In this document: positions 1-6,986 of the stretch, piece after piece
How the letters are laid out: every line of letters starts with the position of its first letter
How positions within the stretch are numbered: position 1 is the first letter of the stretch
From: DATLWN01 sp964492895
GTDB taxonomy: Bacteria; Pseudomonadota; Zetaproteobacteria; Mariprofundales; Mariprofundaceae
Direction of reading: 5' to 3'
NCBI GenBank assembly: GCA_964492895.1
Contig: CAZBLR010000022.1
Span: 1-29,533, forward strand
DNA: 29,533 nucleotides
Notes under the pieces: generated by a model
The model's input: only the letters and a program-made list of their open reading frames with translations
The model's database searches: none
What the model was told of the DNA's origin: nothing
Position numbers and translations under genes: made by a program

Positions 1-123
1 CGCAAGCGCAAGTTGCTCGAGAAGCAGAAGGCCGGTAAAAAGCGCATGAAGAACATCGGCAGCGTGGAGGTGCCGCAGGAGGCGTTCCTGGCAGTGCTGC
101 GCCTCGGTGAAGGGAGCAAATGA
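1..123 (+). CDS. lepA: Elongation factor 4 (LepA), C-terminal end only
   Basis: Only the last 40 codons are present; the gene begins outside the window. The visible tail is lysine/arginine-rich (RKRKLLEKQKAGKKRMK) and continues with a VPQEAFLAVLRLGE stretch. This is the typical C-terminus of LepA, the ribosome-bound GTPase that acts on stalled or mistranslocated ribosomes. The TGA stop (121-123) shares a base with the lepB start, and lepA-lepB is a common operon pair in Proteobacteria, which supports the call. No domain can be checked because the GTPase part is missing. Confidence 0.93.
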   Translation, partial: RKRKLLEKQKAGKKRMKNIGSVEVPQEAFLAVLRLGEGSK

Positions 124-788
124 TGTCCAACAAACCCGTCTGGCGCGAATGGGGCGAGTCGCTGCTGATCGTGATCGTCATCGCCTTCGTCGTGCGCAGC
201 TTCATCGTCGCCCCCTTCAAGATCCCGTCCTCCAGCATGGTGCCGACGCTGGATGTCGGGGATTACATCTTCGTGCTGCGCTACCCCTACGGCCTGCGTA
301 TCCCGTTCACCAACATCCAGCTGATGCCGTCGGAGCCGAAACGCGGCGATGTCGTGGTGTTCGACTATCCGGAGGATCGCAGCAAGGACTTCATCAAGCG
401 CCTCATCGGCCTGCCGGGCGACGTCATCGATTACAAGAACAACGAGCTGTACATCAACGGCAAGAAGATGCCCCTGACGGCCGAGGGCAGCCGCGCCTAT
501 TTCATGGGCGACGGCAACGTCGACGTCTCGGGCCTGTTCCAGGAGGACCTGATGGGCGTCAAGCACGATGTGCTGCGCAAGGACTTCTCGATCAAGGACG
601 GGGAGTGGAAGGTCCCGGCCGGCGAATACTTCATGCTCGGGGACAACCGCAACAACTCGCGCGATTCGCGTTTCTGGGGCTTTGTGCCACAATCCTATCT
701 GGTCGGCCGGGCTGCGATCATCTGGTGGTCCTGGGACAAGGAGAAGGATTCCGTTCGCTGGGACCGGCTGGGCGAGATCATCCGCTAG
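123..788 (+). CDS. lepB: Signal peptidase I
   Basis: Inner-membrane serine/lysine protease that removes signal peptides from secreted proteins. The 221-residue product has one N-terminal membrane helix (about residues 11-29). The catalytic serine lies in PSSSMVPTL (Ser38) and the general-base lysine in DFIKRLIGLPGD (Lys92). The conserved GDNRNNSRDSR box is at about 173-183. It is shorter than the E. coli enzyme, which has two membrane helices, and resembles the one-helix form. ATG at 123 is preferred because AGGGAG (111-116) then sits six bases away; ATG at 120 would leave only three. It overlaps the lepA stop (TGATG), so it is probably translationally coupled. Confidence 0.96.
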   Translation: MSNKPVWREWGESLLIVIVIAFVVRSFIVAPFKIPSSSMVPTLDVGDYIFVLRYPYGLRIPFTNIQLMPSEPKRGDVVVFDYPEDRSKDFIKRLIGLPGDVIDYKNNELYINGKKMPLTAEGSRAYFMGDGNVDVSGLFQEDLMGVKHDVLRKDFSIKDGEWKVPAGEYFMLGDNRNNSRDSRFWGFVPQSYLVGRAAIIWWSWDKEKDSVRWDRLGEIIR

Positions 789-798
789 GGAGATGCAG

Positions 799-1239
799 AT
801 GCGCAAACAGTCCGGTTTTTCGACGATCAAGCTGATGTTCTGGCTGGCCGTACTCGCCGGCGGCATCTGGTACGGATACAACGTGATCCCCGTGTACAAT
901 ACCTACTGGAACATCAACGACACGTTCAAGAACATCAGCCGGGATCTGGCAAACGACAGCGAGGCCACGATCCGCGAGCGCCTGCCGGACATCATGCACG
1001 TCAAGTACATCTCCCATGAGGATCTGCCACCCGAATTCTACAAGAACCTGGAGATCAAGGCCGACGGCGACCATGTGGACATCTCCTCCTACTACCACGT
1101 GACCGTGTGGCTGCTCGGGCCGGTGCAGGGCGTCGACCCCGATTCCCCATACAACAAGGCCGACCTGAAGGGCCTGGACAAGCTCCGGGATGCGGCTCGT
1201 CTGGATTTCACGTTCGAGCCCCATGCCGCGACCCCATGA
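799..1239 (+). CDS. DUF4845 membrane-anchored protein
   Basis: A 146-residue protein of unknown function with one hydrophobic segment near the N-terminus (about residues 10-28) and a soluble remainder that is probably periplasmic. Length, topology and position between lepB and rnc match the DUF4845 family of Beta- and Gammaproteobacteria. ATG at 799 is chosen because AGGGAG (787-792) gives six-base spacing; an ATG at 793 directly abuts that motif. The stop overlaps the rnc start (ATGA), indicating coupled translation. Family assignment rests on gene order plus general character. No enzymatic residues can be recognised. Confidence 0.85.
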   Translation: MRKQSGFSTIKLMFWLAVLAGGIWYGYNVIPVYNTYWNINDTFKNISRDLANDSEATIRERLPDIMHVKYISHEDLPPEFYKNLEIKADGDHVDISSYYHVTVWLLGPVQGVDPDSPYNKADLKGLDKLRDAARLDFTFEPHAATP

Positions 1240-1907
1240 GGGATGAGCCGGCGACGCAACTTGCGAGGCGACTCGGCTACAGCTTTGATGACCCGGCCCT
1301 TCTGGCAAGGGCACTGACCCACCGTTCGGCTGCGTCGGAGCATTGCGAACGCCTGGAGTTCCTCGGCGATGCGGTGCTCGGGCTGGTCATTGCCGAACAG
1401 CTGCACCAGCGCTTTCCCGATATCGACGAGGGGGCCTTGTCCCGGATGCGGGCAGCCCTGGTCTGCCGCGACAGCCTGCTGAAGGTCGCTCGGCGCTGGA
1501 AGCTGGCCGAACAGGCCAGTGTCGGCGGCGGCGAACGCACCGCAGACGGCCGCCTGCGCTCGCCGTCGATCGTCGCCAACATGGTCGAGGCCGTGATCGG
1601 CGCCGTGTTCACCGACGGCGGCTGGGGGGCGGCGCGCGCCGTGGTGCTTGCCGCCTGGGACGAGGCCCTGGCCGATATCGCCGACGGCGACGGCCGGGAC
1701 GCGAAGACCCGGCTGCAGGAATGGACGCAGGCGCATGGTTGGGGCCTGCCCGAGTACGTGATCCGCGATGCCGGCGTGGGTATCTCCCCGCGCTTTCTGG
1801 CCGAATGCCATATCCAGGGGGTGTTGCAGGGACGCGGCACCGGCGCACGCAAGAAGGATGCGGAGCAGGGGGCGGCGGGCGAGGCCCTGCGCGCCGTGAA
1901 GGGGTGA
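1236..1907 (+). CDS. rnc: Ribonuclease III
   Basis: Double-strand-specific endoribonuclease that processes rRNA precursors and structured mRNAs. The 223-residue product is the usual length. The nuclease signature CERLEFLGDAVL carries Glu38, Glu41 and Asp45, the same numbering as E. coli. A C-terminal dsRNA-binding domain covers about 150-221 (from KTRLQEWTQ to KKDAEQGAAGEAL). Glu118 matches the essential E. coli Glu117. The nearby metal-ligand position, Asp114 in E. coli, is Asn115 here (ANMVEAVIG). The gene overlaps DUF4845 by four bases and is followed by era after six bases, the standard rnc-era pair. Confidence 0.96.
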   Translation: MRDEPATQLARRLGYSFDDPALLARALTHRSAASEHCERLEFLGDAVLGLVIAEQLHQRFPDIDEGALSRMRAALVCRDSLLKVARRWKLAEQASVGGGERTADGRLRSPSIVANMVEAVIGAVFTDGGWGAARAVVLAAWDEALADIADGDGRDAKTRLQEWTQAHGWGLPEYVIRDAGVGISPRFLAECHIQGVLQGRGTGARKKDAEQGAAGEALRAVKG

Positions 1908-1913
1908 CGCGGC

Positions 1914-2834
1914 ATGAACGATGAATCCTTCCGCAGCGGCACCATCGCCCTGCTCGGCCGCCCCAACGTCGGCAAATCGACGCTGTTGAACCACATCATC
2001 GGGGCCAAGGTGGCGATCGTGACGCCGAAGCCGCAGACGACCCGCCACCGCATCCTCGGCATCCGCACCGACGCGCACAGTCAGATGGTGTTCGTCGATA
2101 CACCGGGGATCCATCAATCCAGCCAGCAGATGAACCGCAACATGGTGCGCGTGGCCTTTGCGGCGGCCGAGGAGGCCGATGTGCTGGTGATCATGCAGGA
2201 TGTCAGCAAGCCCCTGGATGCCGGCACGCGCCGGATGATCGAACGCCTGGCCAGCGAGGGGGGCGACCGGCCGCGCGTGCACGTGCTGAACAAGATCGAC
2301 CAGGTGCGCAAGCAGGACCTGCTGCCGCGCTTGGCGCTGACGCAGCAGATCGATCCGGATGCCCGCGGCTATGTGCCGGTCTCGGCGCGCAAGGGCCAGC
2401 AGGTCGAGGCCCTGCTGGCCCTGCTGGCCGCATGCCTGCCACAGTCGCCGCCGCTGTACGATCCGGAGTGGTTCACCGACCAGAGCCAGCGTCAGCTGGC
2501 GGCCGAGTACGTGCGTGAACAGGTGTTCATGGCCATGCAGCAGGAGATCCCGTTCCAGACCGCCGTGGAGATCGAGCGCTTCGCCGAGCATGCGGCCGAG
2601 GACAGGGGCCGGGCGCTGCTGGAGATCGATGCGGCCATCCTGGTCGGCAGCGAACGCCACAAGCCGATGCTGATCGGCAAGGGCGGGGCCAACCTGAAGC
2701 ACATCGGCACCGTGGCCCGGCAGGGGCTGGAACGCCTGCTCGGATGCCGGGTGCACCTGAACCTGTGGGTCAAGGTGGAGCCGGAGTGGTACAACCGCCC
2801 GGGCCAGCTGCGCGAACTCGGCCTCGGGGACTGA
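1914..2834 (+). CDS. era: GTPase Era
   Basis: Essential GTPase that binds the 3' end of 16S rRNA during small-subunit assembly. The 306-residue product has G1 GRPNVGKS (about 16-23), a threonine-rich switch region KPQTTRH, G3 DTPGIH, and G4 NKID (about 126-129). The C-terminal KH RNA-binding domain contains LIGKGGANLKHIG. Length is typical of the family. It sits between rnc and recO, and its TGA shares one base with the recO ATG (TGATG), so translation of the two is probably coupled. Confidence 0.97.
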   Translation: MNDESFRSGTIALLGRPNVGKSTLLNHIIGAKVAIVTPKPQTTRHRILGIRTDAHSQMVFVDTPGIHQSSQQMNRNMVRVAFAAAEEADVLVIMQDVSKPLDAGTRRMIERLASEGGDRPRVHVLNKIDQVRKQDLLPRLALTQQIDPDARGYVPVSARKGQQVEALLALLAACLPQSPPLYDPEWFTDQSQRQLAAEYVREQVFMAMQQEIPFQTAVEIERFAEHAAEDRGRALLEIDAAILVGSERHKPMLIGKGGANLKHIGTVARQGLERLLGCRVHLNLWVKVEPEWYNRPGQLRELGLGD

Positions 2835-3514
2835 TGGCCGAGATCCGGGACCGGGCGCTGCTGCTGCGGCGCATCCCCTATGGCGACAGCTCGCTGGTGG
2901 TGCACCTGCTGACCGAGCAGCACGGGGTGCTGTCGCTGATGGCCAGGGGAGCGAGGCGTACCAAGAGCCCGCTGCGCGCCGTGCTGGAGCCGCTGTATGC
3001 CCTGTCGGTGGCGTGGCGGCCGGGTCGCTCTGGCATGGGCACGCTGACGGACGCGGGCCGCCATGCGCTGCTGCTGCCGCTGGAGAAGGCCGGTGCCGGC
3101 CTGCAGCTGGTGGCGCTGGCTGCAGGCTTGTACCGCGAGGGCGATCCGCACGGGTTTGCCGAGCTGCATCAGGCCTTGCATCTGCTGGCCTCGCGACCCG
3201 AGGATTCGGGCCTGGCGGCCGCGGCGTGGCAGATGCTGATCGCGAGCGGCTGGGTCGGCGACCTGGAGCATTGCTGGGGTTGCGGCCGGCCGCTGGCGGA
3301 TGACGCCGCGGCGCACTGGCATGACGGCCAGCTGTGCTGCGAAGGCTGTTGTTCGCAGGGCATGCCGGTATCCTTGGGCCTCAGGCGGGGCATGGTGGCC
3401 CACCTGTCCCGGGATCATGTGCGCCTGCCGGCACGCGATGTGGCCGCCTGGCGGCGGATGATCGACGACGTGCTGACGCGGCACGGCCTGCGCCTGCGTC
3501 TCGGGTCGGCCTAG
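2834..3514 (+). CDS. recO: DNA repair protein RecO
   Basis: RecF-pathway protein that helps load RecA onto SSB-coated single-stranded DNA. The 226-residue product begins with the OB-fold region (ALLLRRIPYGDSSLVVHLLTE). It carries a cysteine pair in CWGC (147-150) and further cysteines at 168, 169 and 172 (CCEGCC), a likely zinc-binding set of the type seen in many RecO proteins. Position directly after era is conserved in Gammaproteobacteria. The ATG is fixed by the one-base overlap with era. Sequence conservation in this family is low, so the call rests on the N-terminal pattern, the cysteines and gene order together. Confidence 0.93.
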   Translation: MAEIRDRALLLRRIPYGDSSLVVHLLTEQHGVLSLMARGARRTKSPLRAVLEPLYALSVAWRPGRSGMGTLTDAGRHALLLPLEKAGAGLQLVALAAGLYREGDPHGFAELHQALHLLASRPEDSGLAAAAWQMLIASGWVGDLEHCWGCGRPLADDAAAHWHDGQLCCEGCCSQGMPVSLGLRRGMVAHLSRDHVRLPARDVAAWRRMIDDVLTRHGLRLRLGSA

Positions 3515-3545
3515 AATACGGAGAATCGGCAAGGGGAAATCGGGA

Positions 3546-4253
3546 ATGCATCTGGGTGTGAACATCGATCATGTGGCCACATTGCGCCAGGCACGCGGCA
3601 CGCGCTATCCGGATCCGATCACGGCGGCCGAGCTGTGCCTCGGGGGCGGGGCGGACGGCATCACGGCGCATCTGCGCGAGGATCGGCGCCACATCCAGGA
3701 TGCCGACATGGAACGCCTGGCCGCCATGGACCTGCACCTGAACATGGAGATGGCGGCGACGAACGAGATGGTGACGATCTGCCGCCGCCTGCGTCCGGCC
3801 GCCTGCTGCCTGGTGCCGGAGCGGCGCGAGGAGCTGACGACCGAGGGAGGTCTCGACGTGGTGACGCACCGGGCGCGCCTGGCCAGCGTCGTCGAGGCCC
3901 TGGCCGCCGACGGCGTGCGCGTGTCGATGTTCATCGATCCGGTGCGCGAACAGGTCGAGGCCAGCTACGCCATCGGGGCCCCGGTCGTGGAGCTGCATAC
4001 CGGCCATTACGCCAACCTGGGCGGCCAGGCGCAGGTCGAGGAACTCGCGGCCATCCGCGAGGCCGCCAGACTCGCCCATGCGCTGGGCATGATCGTGCAT
4101 GCGGGCCACGGCCTGACGCTCGCCAACCTGCCGCCGATCGTCGCCATCCCCGAGATCGAGGGGCTGAACATCGGACATGCCATCGTCGCCGATGCCCTGT
4201 TCGGCGGCCTGAAGCGGGCCGTGGGCGATTTCAAGCAGGCGATGCGCCGCTGA
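3546..4253 (+). CDS. pdxJ: Pyridoxine 5'-phosphate synthase
   Basis: Condenses 1-deoxy-D-xylulose 5-phosphate with 3-amino-2-oxopropyl phosphate to pyridoxine 5'-phosphate, the last ring-forming step of the DXP-dependent vitamin B6 route. The 235-residue product matches the usual length. It shows NIDHVATLRQARGTRYPDP at the N-terminus, ITAHLREDRRHI, LHLNMEMA, ELHTGHYAN, and the phosphate-loop region HAGHGL. The AAGGGGAAA stretch upstream (3530-3538) probably serves the ribosome. It overlaps acpS by one codon position (TGATG), the conserved recO-pdxJ-acpS order. Confidence 0.97.
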   Translation: MHLGVNIDHVATLRQARGTRYPDPITAAELCLGGGADGITAHLREDRRHIQDADMERLAAMDLHLNMEMAATNEMVTICRRLRPAACCLVPERREELTTEGGLDVVTHRARLASVVEALAADGVRVSMFIDPVREQVEASYAIGAPVVELHTGHYANLGGQAQVEELAAIREAARLAHALGMIVHAGHGLTLANLPPIVAIPEIEGLNIGHAIVADALFGGLKRAVGDFKQAMRR

Positions 4254-4633
4254 TGGCCGTGGTCGGCATCGGCGTGGACCGCATCGCCATCGCCCGCATC
4301 CAGGCGACCCTGGACCGCTTCGGCCGGCGCTTCATCCAGCGCGTGTTCACCGAGGCCGAGTACGCCCAGGCGGCGGCGAAGGGGAACACGGCCAGGCGCC
4401 TGGCCATGCTGTTCGCCGCCAAGGAGGCGGTGTCCAAGGCGCTCGGCACCGGCTTCCACCAGGGGGTGGCGCCCAGCCATGTCGAGACCATCCACCAGCT
4501 CTCGGGCAAGCCCGAGGTCAGCCTGTACGGCGGCGCGGCGCGCGTGGCCGCCGATCTCGGCATCCGTACCGTGCATGTGTCCCTGAGCGATGACGACGGC
4601 ATCGCCCTGGCCTTCGCCATCGCCGAGTCGTGA
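4253..4633 (+). CDS. acpS: Holo-[acyl-carrier-protein] synthase
   Basis: Transfers the 4'-phosphopantetheine arm of coenzyme A to acyl carrier protein, activating fatty-acid synthesis. The 126-residue product has the family's GIGVD start with metal-binding Asp9, and the second motif FAAKEAVSKALGTG with Glu58. Both positions agree with canonical AcpS. The CoA substrate depends on the pantothenate made by the pan genes later in the window, a metabolic rather than operonic link. The start shares a base with the pdxJ stop. Confidence 0.96.
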   Translation: MAVVGIGVDRIAIARIQATLDRFGRRFIQRVFTEAEYAQAAAKGNTARRLAMLFAAKEAVSKALGTGFHQGVAPSHVETIHQLSGKPEVSLYGGAARVAADLGIRTVHVSLSDDDGIALAFAIAES

Positions 4634-4638
4634 AGCGC

Positions 4639-6159
4639 ATGGCGGGCCGGATCCTGACCGCTGCCCAGATGCGATGGGCCGACCGCCAGGCGATGGCGGC
4701 CGGCATCTCCGGGGAGGCGTTGATGGCGGCGGCGGGGAAGGTCGTGGCGCATGCAGCCGCCGAGCGCATCAGCGGTGCGCAGCGGGTCTGGATCGCCGCG
4801 GGCCCGGGCAACAACGGCGGCGACGGCCTGGCCGCCGCGCGCCTGCTGCATGCGGAAGGCATCCCGGTGCATGTATCGCTGCTGGGTGCGGTCGAGCGCC
4901 TTTCCGGCGAGGCCAGGGCAAATGCGGACCGGGCGCTGGCCGCCGGCGTGCGCATCGAATCCGTCGCCGACGAAGCCGCTCTCGATCGCGCACGCAAGCA
5001 GGCCGCATGGGCGGATCTCATCGTTGATGCCCTGTTCGGTACCGGCCTGTCGCGCGCGCTCGCGGGCGAGGCCGCGGCGTTGGTGGCGCTGATCAACGAC
5101 AGCGGCAGACCGGTGCTGGCCGTCGACGTGGCCAGCGGCATCGGCAGCGATGACGGCGCCGTCGCCGGCGAGGCCGTCCGGGCGCGGTGGACGCTGCCGA
5201 TCGCCGCCTGCAAATGGGGGCAGTGGCTGGGCCGCGGGCGCGAATGCAGCGGCGTCATCCTGGAACCGGCCGACATCGGCATCCCCGCGGACGTGCTCGA
5301 CCAGGCCATGTCCGCCGTGCCGGGCCTGGCCGGCGAGGCCCGGCTGATCGGCAATGGGCTGATCCGCCGCGCCTTTCCGCCGCGACCGCGTGCCGCACAC
5401 AAGAAGGATTTCGGGCACCTGTGGGTGCTAGGCGGCAGCCGTGGCTATACCGGCGCCCCGCGCATGGCCGCCATGGGGGCGTTCGCGGTGGGCACGGGCC
5501 TGGTCAGCATCGCCTGCCCGGAGGAGGTCTATCCGGTGATCGCCGCCGCCTGCCTCGAGGCCATGGTGCATCCGCACGACACGGCGCCATGGGCGCAGGC
5601 GGATGCCGTGGTGGCCGGACCGGGCTGGGGACCGGATGCCGGCGGGCGGCTGGCGCCCGTGCTCGCTGCCGGCATGCCGCTGGTGCTCGACGCCGATGCG
5701 CTGAATGCGCTGGCCCGGGACGAGGGGCTGGCATCCGGGCTCAGGGACAGGCAGGCGCCAGTGGTGATGACGCCGCATCCGGGCGAGGCGGCACGCCTGC
5801 TGGGCTCCAGCAGCGCGGCCGTGCAGGCCAACCGCCTGGCGGCGGCACTGCAGCTGGCCGAGCGCTTCGCCTGCTGGGTGGTGCTGAAGGGGGCGGACAG
5901 CCTCGTCGTGTCGCCCGAACGCCGGGCCTGGCTGTGTCCCTTCGGTACGCCCCGGCTGGCAGTCGCCGGTACCGGCGACGTCCTGGCCGGCATGATCGGC
6001 GGTCTGATTGCTCAGGGTGGGGCCCGGCAGATGCCGCTCGAGGTGGCGGTGCCGGCGGCGGTGGGCCTGCATGCGCTGGCCGGCGAGAGCGGTGGCTGGT
6101 ACCGGGCCGGACAGCTGCCTGATCGCGTGTTCTCGTTGATCGAACGGGGTGTTTTCTGA
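4639..6159 (+). CDS. nnr: Bifunctional NAD(P)HX epimerase / ADP-dependent NAD(P)HX dehydratase
   Basis: Repairs hydrated, damaged NADH and NADPH. The 506-residue product is a two-domain fusion. The N-terminal YjeF_N epimerase half (about 1-215) has LTAAQMRWADR, the loop AAGPGNNGGDGLAAARLL, and DALFGTGLSR. The C-terminal carbohydrate-kinase-like dehydratase half (about 250-500) has HKKDFGHLWVLGGSRGYTGA, MTPHPGEAARLL, VLKGADS, and AGTGDVLAG (about 443-451) with the catalytic Asp. ATG at 4639 gives the usual family start. A GTG at 4630 overlapping the acpS stop as GTGA is an equally possible coupled start, adding three residues. Last gene of the packed operon. Confidence 0.95.
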   Translation: MAGRILTAAQMRWADRQAMAAGISGEALMAAAGKVVAHAAAERISGAQRVWIAAGPGNNGGDGLAAARLLHAEGIPVHVSLLGAVERLSGEARANADRALAAGVRIESVADEAALDRARKQAAWADLIVDALFGTGLSRALAGEAAALVALINDSGRPVLAVDVASGIGSDDGAVAGEAVRARWTLPIAACKWGQWLGRGRECSGVILEPADIGIPADVLDQAMSAVPGLAGEARLIGNGLIRRAFPPRPRAAHKKDFGHLWVLGGSRGYTGAPRMAAMGAFAVGTGLVSIACPEEVYPVIAAACLEAMVHPHDTAPWAQADAVVAGPGWGPDAGGRLAPVLAAGMPLVLDADALNALARDEGLASGLRDRQAPVVMTPHPGEAARLLGSSSAAVQANRLAAALQLAERFACWVVLKGADSLVVSPERRAWLCPFGTPRLAVAGTGDVLAGMIGGLIAQGGARQMPLEVAVPAAVGLHALAGESGGWYRAGQLPDRVFSLIERGVF

Positions 6160-6172
6160 TGCCGGCGGGGCG

Positions 6173-6186
6173 GCAACGCGCGTTGC
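6173..6186. repeat. Perfect 14-bp palindrome upstream of sdhC
   Basis: GCAACGCGCGTTGC is a perfect palindrome. It overlaps the first four bases of the proposed -35 box of the sdhC promoter (6183-6188). A dimeric repressor could bind here; a role as a weak hairpin at the end of the preceding operon is also possible, but no T-run follows it. Regulatory function is inferred from position only. Confidence 0.4.
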
Positions 6187-6210
6187 GCAGCGGCGTCGCT
6201 GTGCTATACA
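6183..6210 (+). promoter_or_regulatory. Candidate sigma70 promoter for sdhCDAB
   Basis: TTGCGC (6183-6188) and TATACA (6205-6210) are separated by 16 bases, each matching four of six consensus positions. A start about seven bases past the -10 box falls at or beside the sdhC ATG (6217), so the message would be leaderless or nearly so. This fits the lack of a Shine-Dalgarno sequence there. Confidence 0.4.
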
Positions 6211-6216
6211 TAGCCC

Positions 6217-6630
6217 ATGCCTGACACATCCCGTCACGAGTCCGCGGCAGCCTCGCGTCCGTTGGCGCGCCCGCTATCGCCGCGCCTGTCCGTCTATCGC
6301 TGGCACGTGGGCATGATCGCCAGTCTCGCGCATCGGGCCAGCGGCATGGTGCTGGTGCTGTTCGTGCCGTTCTATCTGTGGGTGTTGCACGGTATGACGG
6401 CCAGCCCCGACGAGTTCGACCGCATGCAGCGCATGCTGCACCAGCCGCTGGAGCGCTTCACGCTGTGGGTGGCCGGTGTGGCCATCATCTACCATTTCTG
6501 CAGCGGCATCCGCTTCCTGTGCCTGGACGCCGGCTGGGGTGAATCGCCCCGCATGATGCGCCTGACCGCGCGCATCGTGCTGGCCGCGGCGGCGCTGGCC
6601 GCCGTCGTGCTGGGGGTATTGCTGTGGTGA
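6217..6630 (+). CDS. sdhC: Succinate dehydrogenase cytochrome b556 subunit
   Basis: Membrane-anchor subunit of complex II; with SdhD it binds haem b and the quinone. The 137-residue product has the family entry sequence RPLSPRLSVYRWHVGMIASLAHRASG split around residues 18-43. It has three hydrophobic segments (about 43-60, 82-100 and 114-136). The haem-ligand histidine is probably His93 in IYHFCSGIRFLCLDAG. The N-terminal 18 residues are longer than usual, and no ribosome-binding site precedes the ATG. No other ATG exists upstream of the conserved part, so a leaderless or non-ATG start is possible. First gene of sdhCDAB-sdhE. Confidence 0.93.
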   Translation: MPDTSRHESAAASRPLARPLSPRLSVYRWHVGMIASLAHRASGMVLVLFVPFYLWVLHGMTASPDEFDRMQRMLHQPLERFTLWVAGVAIIYHFCSGIRFLCLDAGWGESPRMMRLTARIVLAAAALAAVVLGVLLW

Positions 6631-6986
6631 GGCGTCGCGAGGCGGGAGCGGCCCACAACGGCCTGGATGAGTGGTACTGGCAGCGGCTGTCGGCGGTGGT
6701 GCTCCTGGTGCTGCTGCCGTTGCCGTTCGCGCTGCTGGTCGGCGTCTACTGCGGACGGCTGGATCAGCTCGGGCTGCTGGACCTGCTCGACAGCTTCACG
6801 TCGCGCCTGTTGCACACGGCGCTGATCCTGGCGGTGATCGCCCACGCCTACCTGGGGCTGAAGATGATCATCGAGGACTACGTGCATACCGCGGGGCTGA
6901 GGGTACCGCTGATCGGTTCCATGCTGGTGCTGACCGGCATCTCGGGGCTGTGGTGGCTCGCCATTATCTGGGCCTGGGGGGGTTGA
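6624..6986 (+). CDS. sdhD: Succinate dehydrogenase hydrophobic membrane anchor subunit
   Basis: Second membrane anchor of complex II. The 120-residue product has three membrane helices (about 23-42, 63-83 and 94-117). It contains the family signature HAYLGLKMIIEDYV (about 74-87), which holds the haem/quinone-site region. The GTG at 6624 is chosen because GGGGGT lies about seven bases upstream; a second GTG follows at 6627. The gene overlaps the end of sdhC by seven bases and its stop shares one base with the sdhA ATG, so the whole cluster is coupled. Confidence 0.93.
   Translation: MVRRREAGAAHNGLDEWYWQRLSAVVLLVLLPLPFALLVGVYCGRLDQLGLLDLLDSFTSRLLHTALILAVIAHAYLGLKMIIEDYVHTAGLRVPLIGSMLVLTGISGLWWLAIIWAWGG

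Noticed and set aside
1092..2756. Long open frame on the minus strand opposite rnc and era
   Set aside because: It lies antisense to two certain genes, has low-complexity Gln/His/Arg-rich content, and is a normal by-product of GC-rich codon bias.
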